64,000 nt of DNA, taken from positions 580,001-644,000 of the forward strand of contig JASJOG010000169.1 in assembly GCA_030142905.1 (NCBI GenBank), written 5' to 3'. This DNA comes from Heliopora coerulea (lineage: Eukaryota > Cnidaria > Anthozoa > Scleralcyonacea > Helioporidae). The translations under genes and the position numbers were made by a program. Position 1 is the first letter of the stretch. Each line of letters begins with the position of its first letter. Of this stretch, positions 24,242 through 36,136 are shown one piece after another. The notes under the pieces were generated by a model that saw only the letters and a list, made by a program, of their open reading frames with translations, did not search any database and was not told where the DNA came from.

Positions 24242-26014
24242 CCTGCAATTGAGTGACATTTAGCTACAACGCCCCCTGTAGTTAGTATATGATCTCTATG
24301 ATGAGGATCAAAACGAATGGGCAGTTAAATATTGCGGAGAAAAACCTCGGTGACAAGCGTTCCTGTGTGACTGTCGCAAGTACTACACATTATCTGAAGT
24401 TTTCTGTGAATTTTCATGAAAATTGCAATCTGGTGAGGTATTTCACCAACAAATGACACAGCCAAATTTTAGGGAAGGTTGTCCTGACCGAGTTTGTGCA
24501 ATAAAGTCAGTGCAGTAAACTTCTTGGTTATGAAAATCTTTGAAAAGTTGTTAAGTTCTTAGGCTTACTCTGTTTGCTTTATTTACCAAGTTTTAAAGAG
24601 ACTAAGCAAAGCAAACGTACTATTTCTATTGAGGCAGACAGTGCTATCGCGACAGAATGACAACTGGAGAAGGTCATTAACTACGCAGTAGTGGCTAGAA
24701 AGTATACGTGTGGAGGAGGTAGCGACCGGGAGGGACTGGGAGAATTTCACGCGTCCAGCACGCTTGCTTCGCGTGTGCAAGATTAAGTGGATGGTTCAAT
24801 TCAACATGTCCTCTCACCAAAGATTTAGGATAATCCTGAATGTTAGTTAGAATTACGACTAGGATTTGGTTTAAGGTGAGGATTAGGGTAAGTGGTACCC
24901 CTCCCCCTAACTCTAACCCTAGTGCTAATCCTAATCCTAACCTTAATGTTGACATGTCACCCCCCGGTGATGGTTGAACCCAAATGCCAGCACCTGTTTT
25001 CAAAATTTTCCACATTTCTTCCCCAACCACCCACCTCCAAACATCATATATTTTATTTAGTTCCCAGTGGAGCCCAGTCCCCTCCTCATGAAAACCTTTA
25101 GCTTCGACCATAGAGATCATATAAAATTTGAGGGGGCAGTAGGACCGAAAATTGGGGGAAAATTGAATGGCGCCATTTTGAGTAAATTGAAAGGCAAATT
25201 GTTCTTCCCCAATCCCTTTTTCGTCTGTTCCATCAAACAAATGATTTTTGTTTTCATTAACATTATTGGCAAAAATCTCCTTTTCTGGTTATTAGTCAGG
25301 TATTACTTTTGCCTTAATTGTTTTACATTCTTCCTTTTAAAATAAAAAAACAAAAAAGTAACAAAAGTGAAGTGGTCTTTGACCTTGACCTTCAACATTT
25401 CATCCGGGCATGTTTGTTTTACCCCCCTTATTTATTGAATAAGAGGACAATCAATTTTTCCCCTCCGATTGAGCGGTGGAGTGACATCTAGCAACAATGC
25501 TCCCTCTAGTTAATATATGATCCCTATGCCGTCTAGCCTATGAGTGCATCCATTCCAAACTGTTTTAGTACCCAGACCTCCATTAAAAATTACCGCGGGA
25601 AGTCACTTTAGGTCAGGCACCGAGTCACCCAGGGTACATAAGCCTCAATTCCATGTACGGGGGGAGTAAGCATAGCACGTGATATTTTCCCTCCAAACAC
25701 GTTTTAATCAGAAAAGATTGATAAACAACTCCTTTTCCCATCAAAGCTAAGGAAGATATACACATGTAGGCGTTTCAACAATTTGTTCTCAAAGTCAATT
25801 TATTTCTTCCCCTTATGGTAAATGGTATGACCATTTTTAAAGTTGTAAACACCACATGTTCTTTAAATTACTCATTAAACCTGAGAAATCATAGGATGAA
25901 GAGTTTTCTTTCTCAAGTCAAAATCAAGATTGTGTTTTGTTTCGTTTCACCAGAAGGCTGAAACTGGTCAACTAAAGACTCAAGAATTTTAAAATTTTCT
26001 TGGGGAGCATAAAG

Positions 26015-26082
26015 GACCAATTCGCCAAACTCATCCAAACCCTCCATTGTGAAAATCTTGGGTGCCGCATTGAAATCGAACG
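26015..26082 (+). pseudogene. Candidate upstream exon of TPR-CHAT gene A, frameshifted
   Basis: It is collinear with the block B candidate exon 47886-47952 and has the same GTAAG/GTGAG donor edge, but carries one extra base near 26031, so the frame that would join the next exon is lost in its first half. The polypyrimidine tract before it is poor. Either this is not an exon or copy A is damaged. Confidence 0.3.
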
Positions 26083-26287
26083 GTAAGTTTCTGTGTTCTC
26101 TTGACCTGCGAGTTTTGTTCCTAATGCGGTTTTTTTAGCATGGTTTTTAGCACACGTTAACCATTCACTGTTCGGCCGTACAGGAGCTGTCACCTTGACG
26201 AGTAACATCGTCTTGGCGTTAGCCAGAGTAAAGCTAAAAAGTAGGCAGCCGTAACCAATAAAGGCTCAACTTCTTTTTCTTTTGCAG

Positions 26288-26373
26288 GTAAAAGTGAAAT
26301 CTGGGATTCTCATGATCTACAAAGAATGGCGGCACATCAAGGAAACTTTGACCCTGAGAAAATGCGACATGAA
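26288..26373 (+). CDS. Candidate 5' exon of TPR-CHAT gene A
   Basis: The 86-bp segment sits behind a strong acceptor (TTCTTTTTCTTTTGCAG) and before GTGAGT. It encodes KSEIWDSHDLQRMAAHQ and then NFDPEKMRHE. The same exon with the same edges is at 48158-48243, differing at only three sites. It ends in phase 0, as required to join the main TPR-CHAT exon at 28962. I do not recognise this peptide as a known domain. Transcript support is lacking. Confidence 0.5.
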
Positions 26374-26571
26374 GTGAGTACAGTAACGTATTTTATGTTG
26401 AAACTCTATCGATACTAGAAAATATCTAAAGAATTAGTGCATGTGGAGTAAGTGACATCGTAAGGTATTTTACTCTCATGTTTCAGAATCCTGAATTTTT
26501 CCTAATTTCTAAAATATTTTAAAATAAAGTCAAAATAGTGAGAAGTATTTTTTCATCGTATTTGTACTTTA

Positions 26572-27094
26572 GGCCCTGTCCACGGGTAACCATTTTTTTA
26601 AAACGGAGATATGTTTTTGCCGATTATTTTCCCGTTCACTCGTATACGGCGAATACTGTCGCCGAAAACGGAACTTTTCAAAAACGTTTCCCAGAGTGGA
26701 AATATTTGAAAACGCCGTTTACATAAGGTCTTGAGGACAGACGAAAACGGAACTTTTCAACAACGCACACATCAAGGTACGGTATCCTGCGAGAGATTTA
26801 AAATGGCGGACGGACGTACGAGTTTTTTTGTCGCTTTTGGTTGGGTTTTCTTCAAGCCTAATAGCGTGTGTTGAGATCAAGCTGACTTTGTTGAATTGAA
26901 TGTTAAAGCTGACTGGGTGAGGAGGACGGTTAACATTATCAGGTTACTTTCACTCCCGGTCTTGAAGGCCAGTCTGGAAAGTGTTTACAGAGAACAAGAC
27001 CTCGAAGATTTTGGATAGTCCATTCTGTTTTTACTCGAGTTACAAGTTAAGAAATTGCACTTTCAAACGAAAATGAATACGTGTGGACTGAACC
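26572..27094. mobile_element. MITE with TTA duplication, shared by both blocks (A copy)
   Basis: Starts GGCCCTGTCCAC and ends in diverged inverse sequence (GTGTGGACTGAACC). TTA flanks both sides (right copy 27095-27097). It is rich in GAAAACGG-type units. The copy at the same place in block B (48443-49686) shows the insertion predates the duplication; copy A has lost about 270 bp of interior. The 3-bp TTA suggests a Harbinger- or CACTA-type origin. Confidence 0.7.
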
Positions 27095-27947
27095 TTAAAT
27101 GTAAAGTTTTCTACAGAGCACCTGTATTGGCGTTTTGGAGTAATGAATCGTTAATTACACTCTCAACTCTTGCTCTGCTTATTTCCAACACTCAAATGAA
27201 TTGTTTGCAAGATGATTGAAGTCAACCACCTTCCTCACCTTCCCTTTTTGGTGCTATTGCGTACTTGCAACACTCTTTCTATCTCGCCCTCCTTTCCCAA
27301 CTTTCGATGTAATTTCATTGACTTCAAGTTTTTCTATGCCAGAACAATCTCAAAAAAAACCACTTTTACAATTTAGTTTTGAGGATTTTCTGTTTGTAAC
27401 GATCGAGTTGCGATGCGTTAAGTTGTTTCTGCATGATGGGAAGTATCGGCGATATCTCAAATAATCATGTTGTCATCCTTTTGGGAAAACTTTGATAATC
27501 ATTTCAATCAGTTTAGCATGTTAAACTTGATAGAAAAAGCTAGAGTTGGTCTTGGATATCGGCTTGTGTAAATCTTTACAGTTTTTTGACTTCATGTAAT
27601 CTTAACTTTCCTCTTGTATTATTGAACTTGATGAATTTCTGAATTTTAAATCAAGATTTCTTTTATCCAATCTATAAGTCTCCGTCTTTATTTTACTGTT
27701 CGCATTACATTTTGCGAAATACTTTCATCAACTGCATTGCCATACACAGGATATTTTTGCTTAGGGGGGCAGGAGGACTGTGCCCAGAAATAAGCTGTTA
27801 GTGAGAGCGTTTGTCGAGTTGCACAGAAAGATGCAATTTCATTACTGTTCATATGAAGTTACACAAGAGTAAATTAAAACAGAAACGTGCATTTCAACGC
27901 GAAACACTCGGCTGTAAAATAATAATGAACGACTTTCAAGGACATAT

Positions 27948-28450
27948 TAATGCTGCTCCCGATTAATCGATTATTTTTTGGCAATCGATTATTCTCAAAA
28001 ATAATCGGATCATCGACAACAACCACGCACAGCATGATATTCACCTGAACTTTCTTTCTGGAATTAAAAAAAAAAAATGCGAAAAGATAACATTCTCGCG
28101 CTCTCATTGTAGTCAATTGTGGCCAAAGAAGAAATGTGCAGCACTTAAGCCAGCCGTTGTTGATGCACTGTTATTTTTAAGTGAAAACAATATGTAGACA
28201 GTCAAAGTGCATATTTCTTTATTTAGCCTATTTCTCTGGGTATATAATTATATTATATACGTTTTTTACTTGAGTTTTTCTACTGGAAAATTTCGAAACT
28301 TTAAAAACATTAAAGCATACCCCTTTCGTTGAAGAGACAAACCACTGTGGACGGGTCGTGATTTAATTTATTCAGTACGATTAATCGATATTAATCGATT
28401 GTTGACAGCAATTAATCGATTATGGATATGAACCGATGGGAGCAGCACTA
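27948..28450. mobile_element. hAT MITE, absent from block B
   Basis: Ends are TAATGCTGCTCCC and the inverse of TAGTGCTGCTCCC, followed by ATTAATCGATTA-type subterminal repeats that are common in animal hATs. An 8-bp duplication GGACATAT flanks it at 27940-27947 and 28451-28458. Block B has one copy of the target near 50556. Confidence 0.93.
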
Positions 28451-28702
28451 GGACATATTTATAATTTTTCGTGGGAATAGTTGCCTCCTGCTACCCAGCT
28501 ATGCACAGTCATGGTCAAGTACAAATCCCATCTTTTGTTTTGGAATACTGCAATGAATATACTTAAAGCCTATACTGGAGTCTTCTATCGTAAGAAAAAA
28601 CTAAAGAACATTCTATCGGTGCGTGTTTTCCTAGAAATAGATTTTTGTGTTCGCTTCGTTTTCAAAAGCTCACGCATGTACAGGTATGTTAGTTCTTAAT
28701 AT

Positions 28703-28752
28703 AAATATTTCAATGAAGAAACTGAAACTTCTGGATGGTTTCTAATTCTAAC
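28703..28752 (+). repeat. Degenerate duplicate of the main-exon start (block A)
   Basis: The sequence around ATATTTCAATGAAGAAACTG then TTCTGGATGGTT resembles the true start of the main TPR-CHAT exon 260 bp downstream (ATATTTCAATTGAGAAACAG then TGTGGATGGTT). It lacks a good acceptor and opens no frame. The same relic lies at 50811-50862 in block B, so it predates the duplication. Confidence 0.6.
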
Positions 28753-28961
28753 AATTTTATTATGATAATTTTTAATTGTTAATAATTTTTTTATTTGCTA
28801 ATTTTAATAATTTTATTATGATAATTTATTTTATTCTAAATTTATTTATTCTATCTGTGCATCTATTCTTCGGTATCGACTTTTCCATTAACTACTTTTT
28901 TAAAAATTCACGGATATTTATTAGTTTTTAAAAATAATATATTGTTGTCTACTTAATACAG

Positions 28962-31900
28962 ATATTTCAATTGAGAAACAGAAACATGTGGATGGTTGCT
29001 AATTTAGTAGCAGAGACGGCATCAGCCTTGCTAGAAGAAGGAAGACTGCGGGAGTTCACATACATGGCAGATAAATCTACCGAACTACTTCAGGGTAACT
29101 TAATTATAGAAAACTTAATGTTGTTAAAAATGGTAAAAAACTATGATAGAAAACGTGAACATGAGAGAATGCTAAAATGGTATCTTGGCGTAGAGAGATT
29201 ATTGAAAAATTTAGGTGATCAACAGGATTTTAGAATGGATAATCTTGTTAGAATTGGAGCTGTATATTTGGAAACTGCACAGTATAGTAAAAGTATAGAA
29301 TATTGTATAAAAGCAAAAAGCATAGCAGATGAACCCCAAAACAAATCAGGAGAACAAATGTGCTGTAATAAATTAGGATGGGCATATTTAAGACTTGCAG
29401 AGTATAAGAAGACTATTGAGTATTTCATGAAATGTCTGGAAATCAGCACCGAAATAGACCATCGGGAAGGAATAGCTAGTAGTAATGATAATTTGGGGTA
29501 TGTTCATCATTGTTTAGGAGAATATGAAAAAACCATTAAACATTGCAGTATCGGTCTAGCAATCAGCACTGAAATAGGGGATCGGGAAGGAAAAGCTAGT
29601 AGTAATAACAATTTGGGGAATGTGTGTGTGAGAACTGGGCAGTATGAGAAAGCCATGACTTATTTCGAGAAAAGTTTAGCTATCTACACTGATATGGAGA
29701 ATCAATCAGGAATAGCGAGTATCAATGGAAATTTGGGGAATGTGCATCGTTATTTAGCAGAGTATCAGAAAGCTATTGCGTATTATGAGAAATGTCTAGC
29801 AATCAGCACTGAAATAGGAGATCGGTTTAAAATAGCAACAAACACTGGGAATTTGGCAGGCGTGTATCTAGGTATGGGGCAGCATGATAAAGCCATTGAG
29901 TATTACAAGAATGGCTTGGAAATTAGCACTGAAATAGGGGATAGGTCAGGAATAGGGAGGTCAAATGGAAATTTGGGAATTGCGTATTCTAGTATGGGGA
30001 ACAGTGAGAAGGCCATTGAGTATTTTCAGAAAGGTCTAGAAATCAGTACTGAAATTGGGGATAAATTAGTAATGAGACAAAACAACGAAAATTTGGGGGA
30101 TGTCTATTTGAGTATGCAGCAGTATGAAAAAGCTGTCGCGTATTTCGAAAAAGGTCTGGAAATATGTACTGAAATGAGGGACTGGTCAAAAATGGCAAGT
30201 TACAGTGTAATCCTGGGGAATGCCTTTTTCATTATGGGGCGATATGAAAAAGTGATCGAGTATTCTAAGAAAGCTCTGGAAATCAGCGCTGAAAATGAGG
30301 ATAAGTTAGGAATAGCACATTGTAGTGAAACTTTGGGGAATGCCTATTTTTGTCTGGGCGAAGATGAAAAAGCCTTTGAGTTTTACAAGAAAAGTCTGGC
30401 AATCAACACTAAAATAGGAGATCGGTCAGGAATAGCGAGGACCAATGGGAGTTTGGGGAATTCCTATTGCAGTTTAGGAAAGTATGAGAAAGCCTTCGAG
30501 TGTTACGAGAAAGGTCTGGCAATCAGCACTGAAATGGAGGATTGGTTAGGGATAGGAAGTGGCAATAGCAATTTGGGGTACGCTTATTTAAGAGTGGGGC
30601 GGTATGAAAAAGCTTTTGATTGTTGCAAGAAAGGTCTTCGGGTCAGCAAAGAAAAAGGAAATCTGTCAGGGATAGCAGGCGGAGCTACTAGTTTAGGGAA
30701 TGTGTATTTGGGTATTAAACAGTATGATAAAGCCATGGGGTATTACAAGAAAGGTCTAGAAATCAGTACCAATATAGGGGATCGGTCAGGAATTGAAGTA
30801 AACTCCGGAAATTTAGGGTTTGCATATGTGGAAGTGGGTGAATATCAGAAAGCCATTCAGTATTGCAAGAAAGCCCTTGAAATCAGCACTGAAATGGGGA
30901 ACAGGTCAGGGACAGCAAGTAATTATATAATTCTGGGGAATGCTTATGGTAATTTATCAGATTTTGAAAAAGCGATTCAATATGAAGAGGAAGCTCTCAA
31001 AATTAGCGTTGCAATCGGTGATCCATGGATGGAAAACGTTTGTCTGGCAAACATCGGATTCTCTCATTTCAAACTAAGTTGGTACAGAACTGACAAAACG
31101 CAAGCTTTCTGCAATTTACAACTGGCCGTGTCATACACAAGATCTCTCGAATGTAGCGAAAAAATTTTTTCAGATTTGTGTGTCGATGAAAACAAAGCAT
31201 CATTCACGGATGAATACCATGCACGTTATGTGACATTAATGTGTTGTTTTGTTCGGTTGGAACGAATTGAAGCCGCGTTGTTAGTTGTTGATCTTGGAAA
31301 GGCCAAGGCACTGCATGCTTTTATAGTGAATGGTAAGAAATCAGAGATCGTTTATATGGTCGATTATTCACGTAGGACCTGGGAAAGAATCGACCGCCAT
31401 GAAGAAACAATACAAACAAACGATATCAGGAAAGCTCTTCAGCTGAAACAAAATAATTCTACTGTCTTATTCTACTCTTTTGATCGTGCTGAGTTTCTAA
31501 ATGTTTGGGTTATTAATGGTAAGGATGACATCACCCACAAAGGAGGTGAACGTATGTCTTGTTTAGACGAAGATTTTATTTTCCGTTACTTAGACAATTT
31601 ACTTAGCTCGACTTCTGTTGATTTAAATCGAAATTCGTCCTTTCATGAGGTAGATTTAGTATGTACCCTTGAAAGGCAAAACGTTCAGAAGATTCCATTT
31701 GGTGGGTTGGGGAGTGAAAGATCAGTGAATGCAATTAGGCTGTCGAAAATTACTGATTTAGGCATCTCTAAAAACATGCTTTCCGGAAAATGTCAATCAT
31801 GGGATAGCGTATTTTCTCACGACATTTCCGATAATTCCCAGTTAAAGTTGACGGATATGACAAAGGTAGTTGAACGTTATGATCTGGCTATTGACATTTC

Positions 31901-32762
31901 CAAAATGAAATCCCGCATAGAAGACCAAACGTCCACGACATGTTCTGATGTAACCACCAACAGAAAAATCGAATCACCACCTGGAGGTCCATGTACAGAC
32001 GATTTACGAGCATTGTTCGAGGCACTCATCCATTCGGTTAAAAATTTCATCAAGGGAACTAAACTTATTATTGTTCCTGAAAAATTTTTATTTTTCACTC
32101 CATTTTGCTCATTGCTGGATGAAAATGGGTGCCCACTTTCAGAAAATTACAGCGTTCAAATTACACCTTCGTTGCATACTCTTTACTCCAGCGTGAAACT
32201 ATCACGTAAGGCTAGTGTTGGTTTTGCATTGTTTGTTAGCAACCCTACGATAGGTAAAGTTAGTTTTTGTGGAGAGGAAATTGAGCCGAGTAAGTTATCA
32301 AACGCCACTGAAGAAGTGAAATGCCTCGCTCCACTTTTGCACGCTAAGCCCTTAATAGAAGCTCAAGCTACAAAAGAGCGAGTTATGAAATTTATCCATG
32401 ACGCTGGCATCATCCATATTGCTGCCCATGGAGATGAAAAGCGCGGAGAAGTCTTCCTTGCCCTTGATCGAAATTTGACTGGTCAAGCATCATCTCTCCC
32501 AAAAGAAGAATCCTATCTTCTAACTGAGAAAGACATCATGGACGTTCACATCAATGCTCGTTTGGTGGTTTTATGCTGTTGTTATACTGGTAGAGGTAAA
32601 ATTTCGTCGGAAGGAATTATTGGTCTCACACGGGCTTTTCTCGCTGCTGGTGCTCGATCTGTTATGGCTACATTGTGGCCTATTGACGATGAAGCTACAA
32701 AATTGTTCATGGAAAATTTCTACGATGAAATTTGCAAAGAACATCAGTTTACGAGGCTTTAA
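28962..32762 (+). CDS. TPR-CHAT protease-like protein, truncated copy A
   Basis: The frame is open from a splice acceptor (acttaatacag) at 28962; the first ATG is 28986, giving 1258 aa. An N-terminal helical region is followed by 15 TPR units of 40 residues (about residues 120-720; consensus NLGNVYL..G.YEKAIEY), a linker, and a CHAT domain from about residue 1005. CHAT is a caspase-like fold: the dyad His is in HIAAHGD (His1148) and the Cys in LCCCYTG (Cys1199). TPR-CHAT proteins (TTC28-like in annotation) are expanded in anthozoans; substrates are unknown. Compared with copy B, one base is missing at about 32736-32742, so the protein ends EHQFTRL and loses about 55 residues. Downstream, the conserved WAPF Trp is TGA (32822-32824). 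Five TPR units present in B are absent. Probably a damaged gene. Confidence 0.9.
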   Translation: MFQLRNRNMWMVANLVAETASALLEEGRLREFTYMADKSTELLQGNLIIENLMLLKMVKNYDRKREHERMLKWYLGVERLLKNLGDQQDFRMDNLVRIGAVYLETAQYSKSIEYCIKAKSIADEPQNKSGEQMCCNKLGWAYLRLAEYKKTIEYFMKCLEISTEIDHREGIASSNDNLGYVHHCLGEYEKTIKHCSIGLAISTEIGDREGKASSNNNLGNVCVRTGQYEKAMTYFEKSLAIYTDMENQSGIASINGNLGNVHRYLAEYQKAIAYYEKCLAISTEIGDRFKIATNTGNLAGVYLGMGQHDKAIEYYKNGLEISTEIGDRSGIGRSNGNLGIAYSSMGNSEKAIEYFQKGLEISTEIGDKLVMRQNNENLGDVYLSMQQYEKAVAYFEKGLEICTEMRDWSKMASYSVILGNAFFIMGRYEKVIEYSKKALEISAENEDKLGIAHCSETLGNAYFCLGEDEKAFEFYKKSLAINTKIGDRSGIARTNGSLGNSYCSLGKYEKAFECYEKGLAISTEMEDWLGIGSGNSNLGYAYLRVGRYEKAFDCCKKGLRVSKEKGNLSGIAGGATSLGNVYLGIKQYDKAMGYYKKGLEISTNIGDRSGIEVNSGNLGFAYVEVGEYQKAIQYCKKALEISTEMGNRSGTASNYIILGNAYGNLSDFEKAIQYEEEALKISVAIGDPWMENVCLANIGFSHFKLSWYRTDKTQAFCNLQLAVSYTRSLECSEKIFSDLCVDENKASFTDEYHARYVTLMCCFVRLERIEAALLVVDLGKAKALHAFIVNGKKSEIVYMVDYSRRTWERIDRHEETIQTNDIRKALQLKQNNSTVLFYSFDRAEFLNVWVINGKDDITHKGGERMSCLDEDFIFRYLDNLLSSTSVDLNRNSSFHEVDLVCTLERQNVQKIPFGGLGSERSVNAIRLSKITDLGISKNMLSGKCQSWDSVFSHDISDNSQLKLTDMTKVVERYDLAIDISKMKSRIEDQTSTTCSDVTTNRKIESPPGGPCTDDLRALFEALIHSVKNFIKGTKLIIVPEKFLFFTPFCSLLDENGCPLSENYSVQITPSLHTLYSSVKLSRKASVGFALFVSNPTIGKVSFCGEEIEPSKLSNATEEVKCLAPLLHAKPLIEAQATKERVMKFIHDAGIIHIAAHGDEKRGEVFLALDRNLTGQASSLPKEESYLLTEKDIMDVHINARLVVLCCCYTGRGKISSEGIIGLTRAFLAAGARSVMATLWPIDDEATKLFMENFYDEICKEHQFTRL

Positions 32763-33135
32763 GAAAGACAATGAGCATGTTTCAACGACATGAAAACAAT
32801 TTCTACCGTTCGCTTAAGGTTTGAGCACCTTTCACCATTTACGGCGAAGACGTCAAATTTACGCGAGACGATATTGAAGAAATCAAGAGAAAATCTCGCG
32901 AATTTGCGGTGTAAATTGAATGTTAACATCATGGAATGTTTTTAGCTAAGTATTTGGCCTGCTTTAGCAACAATTAAACTTTATTCCTGAATTGTTTAAT
33001 TGACAGCACTCAATTAAAGAATTGAAGTAGCCATATTCGATTACATACTTCAACATTTTCTGTAATCTACCAAACAGCAAATTCCTGTGTCATCTCTACT
33101 GATGTCTGTCTCGTGTGGTGATTCAGCTTTTCAGG

Positions 33136-33450
33136 TTTGGTTTTTGATATAAATAAGCCATGGTTTGCGAATAAATATTTTAAAAGCTACCTAACTTTAA
33201 TGACTTTGCTTTATTTTGCTGAAACGTGTTGAAGTCGCATTATTAGTTATGAATCTCGGGAAAGCCAAGACACTCCACGTTTCAATCGAAAAACGATGGA
33301 AATTGGGGACGCTTGATATGGTTGATTCCAACCGAAAAACCTGACATGCCATCGACAATAAAACCGAAAAAGATGAAATGGACGATATTGGAAAAACTCC
33401 ACAGCTAAAGGAAAATTTAAAATATAAAACAAAGCTTACTCCAAATAGCA
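33136..33450 (+). pseudogene. Decayed TPR-CHAT linker fragment (block A)
   Basis: Translation in pieces resembles the linker between TPR array and CHAT domain of the two large genes (the VDLGKAKALHAF region reads here as MNLGKAKTLHVS). It contains stops, including a TGA at 33342-33344 where the block B relative has Trp. It is the remnant of a further paralogue lying directly 3' of the gene; no TPR or CHAT part remains. Confidence 0.7.
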
Positions 33451-35689
33451 GCATCTTGTGCACTCAAGATTTCAGTAATAAACAAGACAGTAGGTATATG
33501 GTGATATTTCGATTTTATTCGAAAATCATTTCGCTTTTTTAATTTGGAACTCAATGTCGCGGGAATGTTTTATTGTGGTATATGTAGTTGACCATTGTTG
33601 GTAAAAAGTCATGCTGAAGGGTATAATGGGCAACGATACGTTTAAAAAAGCCGGTCATAGGAATTTCGCAAATTTTTTCATTTCTCATATTCTTCTTTGT
33701 TAATGTTTTTGTGACGAGGCAAGTAAATTTGAAAATATTGGATATTGATAAATAGCTGAAAGTTTGTTCTTAGTGTCTGGTTGCTGCTTGTTATTCCATG
33801 CTTCTTTAAATGTCACGCAAGCAGAGGCGAGGTAGTTTGGTACACACTCGATCATTGGTTGGTACAATAGATTTTTGGTTTTGTTTGCAATATGTTGCTA
33901 GCTGGAAGTGGTTGGTTTTTGTGACTTTTGTTGTTGTTGCTGTAAATGTATTTCCCTGTGAACCGTTCTATCTGTTGTGAATCTCGAGGATGGATGTGAG
34001 CATTAAAATGGAAGAATTAATGAAAAACTTTTTCAAATCAGTTCTTTATAACACTATACGGTTTACTTGCTACGATTTGCGAGTTTTGGAAAAAAGAATT
34101 TTTAAATAAGCCAAACGGTTGTCTGTCTGTTTAGTTTCACGCTAAAATAAGTTAAATATTTATTAACTGTCATGCTACAGCTCTTTTATCGAAATTGATA
34201 TTGACGATCATAAAAGAATTTAGCGCGTTGTTTCGTAAATTTTTCGGTAGATTTTAGTCAACAGGTTTTCACCTATGTCTGTGTATAGTTGATAGGGATT
34301 GATTATGTGACTTTATGCTACTGTAGTTAAAGTGACGTGTGTTAGACTTTTGTCCAGTTTTATTTTGAAACCCGCGCAAAATAACATGCATGGCTGTTCA
34401 TCGATATTGTTAGGTTCATCAGTAGGAAGAGCAGGAATGAATATCTGACTGGACCTCTACCCAAGACTTGAAATACATGTAGCTTAGAGGAATAGTTAGA
34501 CTAGAAAAAAAGATCAATTAATATGCTATCCTTTGATGAGGTCAGTTAATAGAAGCTTGGTATCTGTGGCAAACTTAACTTTCCACTTCAGGTATACTTT
34601 AAATTAGACGTAACTCTAATTTAAGACTTAACTCCTAAATAGTTTGGAATACCGCAATTGGCAATTAAAACATAGTCATTGATTGTATGTCAGTTAATCC
34701 AAGTCAAATGGGTCCAACTGAGGGTATAGTTCCTTATAGATGGATGTTGTAAGTGCAATAATTATGTCACCACCAAAGACTACTGTGATATCATCGTCAA
34801 CTTACATATCATCATCTTATCCCGCAAAAGAGCTTTCTTGTTAACGATTGATCGACCTTATTCCGAAATTGCCACCAATTTATGATTAAATATTTGAAGC
34901 TTGATAATTTAATTCTTTAACTATTAATTCTGCAATTTATTATATTCATCTGCTGATAAATTTAGTCTCATAGCTTTCTGTAGAATTATGGAACCGATGA
35001 GATTATAAGGTCCATTTGCCATGTACCTTAAAGAGTAACAAGTTGGTCACCATTTTGGATTAAGTTCTGTACTTCCTTAGTGCTGCGGGAATAATATATC
35101 ACAAGTAATGTTCATATGCAGGCATTATAATCCGTGTACACGAAGTAGTTCAGAAATGACTAGGTACAATATCGAGCTGAATTGGAAGATTGTGGTAACA
35201 GGAGTTAAACTGATCAAGGATTCTGCTTCGTATGCAACAGTTGCATGATCTGTGCATTCAAAAGACAAGTGACTTTCGTTTCTCGGTTCCGACCTCTGGG
35301 TAATGCTGACGTTATATCGCCTTAGAACATTGCAGAAATCAAGTTTTTAATCGTTTTTAATTTTTAAACATTTTAAGTTACAAAATATATTTCATAGATT
35401 CCTTTTTCGTCGTAGAGTCGGTGATCAACTTATAAGATGTGATAATTTTTTAATCTTGTTCAAAGTAAATCCTGTTTGACTAAGCCGCGTTGTATTTTTG
35501 GATTTAGTTTTTCCATGCGTGGGAATATCTGTGTCTTTAGGCTTCGAGCAGTGTGTAAAATGTTTTCTCTTTTGTCGTCGAAGACTATTTGAGCTGTTTT
35601 ACCAGTAAAACCTGGCCGTTTAGCGTCAAATAAATACTTCACAGTGGGAAAATCTCACATTCTAACCACATCAAAGAACTATAATGCTA
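33451..35689. other. Non-coding region highly conserved between blocks
   Basis: No gene supported. Compared with 56184-58348 this stretch has long identical runs (for example around 33840-34080 and 34660-34790), by eye about 97%, higher than the upstream part of the block. Confidence 0.5.
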
Positions 35690-36136
35690 AAAACTGTCAA
35701 CTACACACGTTGGCAAATTTAAAGCTCACGACTGCAGCAATAAAGAAACTAAAGAACGCAAAGTTGTCATTTTTATGGCAGGCTGGAAGACTATAGTTTT
35801 CACAGCGAAATTTTCTATGTCAGAAGGCTCAAGCAAAGATTCCACTTCTACGAATCATTCTGGTGTGGATTTTGATCTGCCTATCTCGGTTTTTCGTTCT
35901 CATTTCCAAAGACCAAACGTACCGAACGAGTTGTATCAACCACAAGAACAGATCATTCTTTAAAAAATTCAAGGCGAGCCAAAATAATGGAGAAATTTTC
36001 CAGAACCAGTAATTTGCTTGTGGGTAACATAATGGACAATTGGCAGTTGGAAGCCAAGTATATCTTCCTTCTCGAAAGTTTTAATAACATCTTAAAGCTT
36101 GAACGATTTCATCTGGAAATTCATCTTTATTTGTGA
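35690..36136 (+). pseudogene. Relic of unrecognised protein (block A)
   Basis: It parallels the coding-like stretch at 58349-58654 of block B. Shared segments include KNAKLSFLW versus QNAKLSFLY, then GVDFDLPISVFRS and QRPNVPNELYQPQEQIIL. In A an indel and TAG break the first part. A second piece in the next frame (35987-36136, 49 codons) starts MEKFSRTSNLLVGN and ends EIHLYL; it is open here but interrupted by TGA in B. The function is not recognised. Confidence 0.4.

Larger units (their letters stand above)
21408..26014. other. Block A upstream region (probable intron or intergenic)
   Basis: No supported gene. It contains two hAT elements described separately. A segment (about 24607-25053) with degenerate CTAACCCT-like repeats (24905-24950) is missing from block B. 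Short open frames here are broken in one or other block, which argues against coding. Confidence 0.5.

Noticed and set aside
24905..24950. CTAACCCT-like units (also 62629-62675) as telomeric sequence
   Set aside because: Only a few degenerate units; too short and imperfect to claim an interstitial telomere.
24695..25345. Open frames on both strands (181 and 92 codons) in block A
   Set aside because: Part is absent from block B through a deletion, the shared part has no domain, and the frames run through degenerate simple repeats.
28971..28986. TTG as translation start of copy A (and 51087 in B)
   Set aside because: The frame stays open upstream to a splice acceptor in both copies, so these are internal codons of a spliced exon; the first ATG or an upstream exon is the better start.
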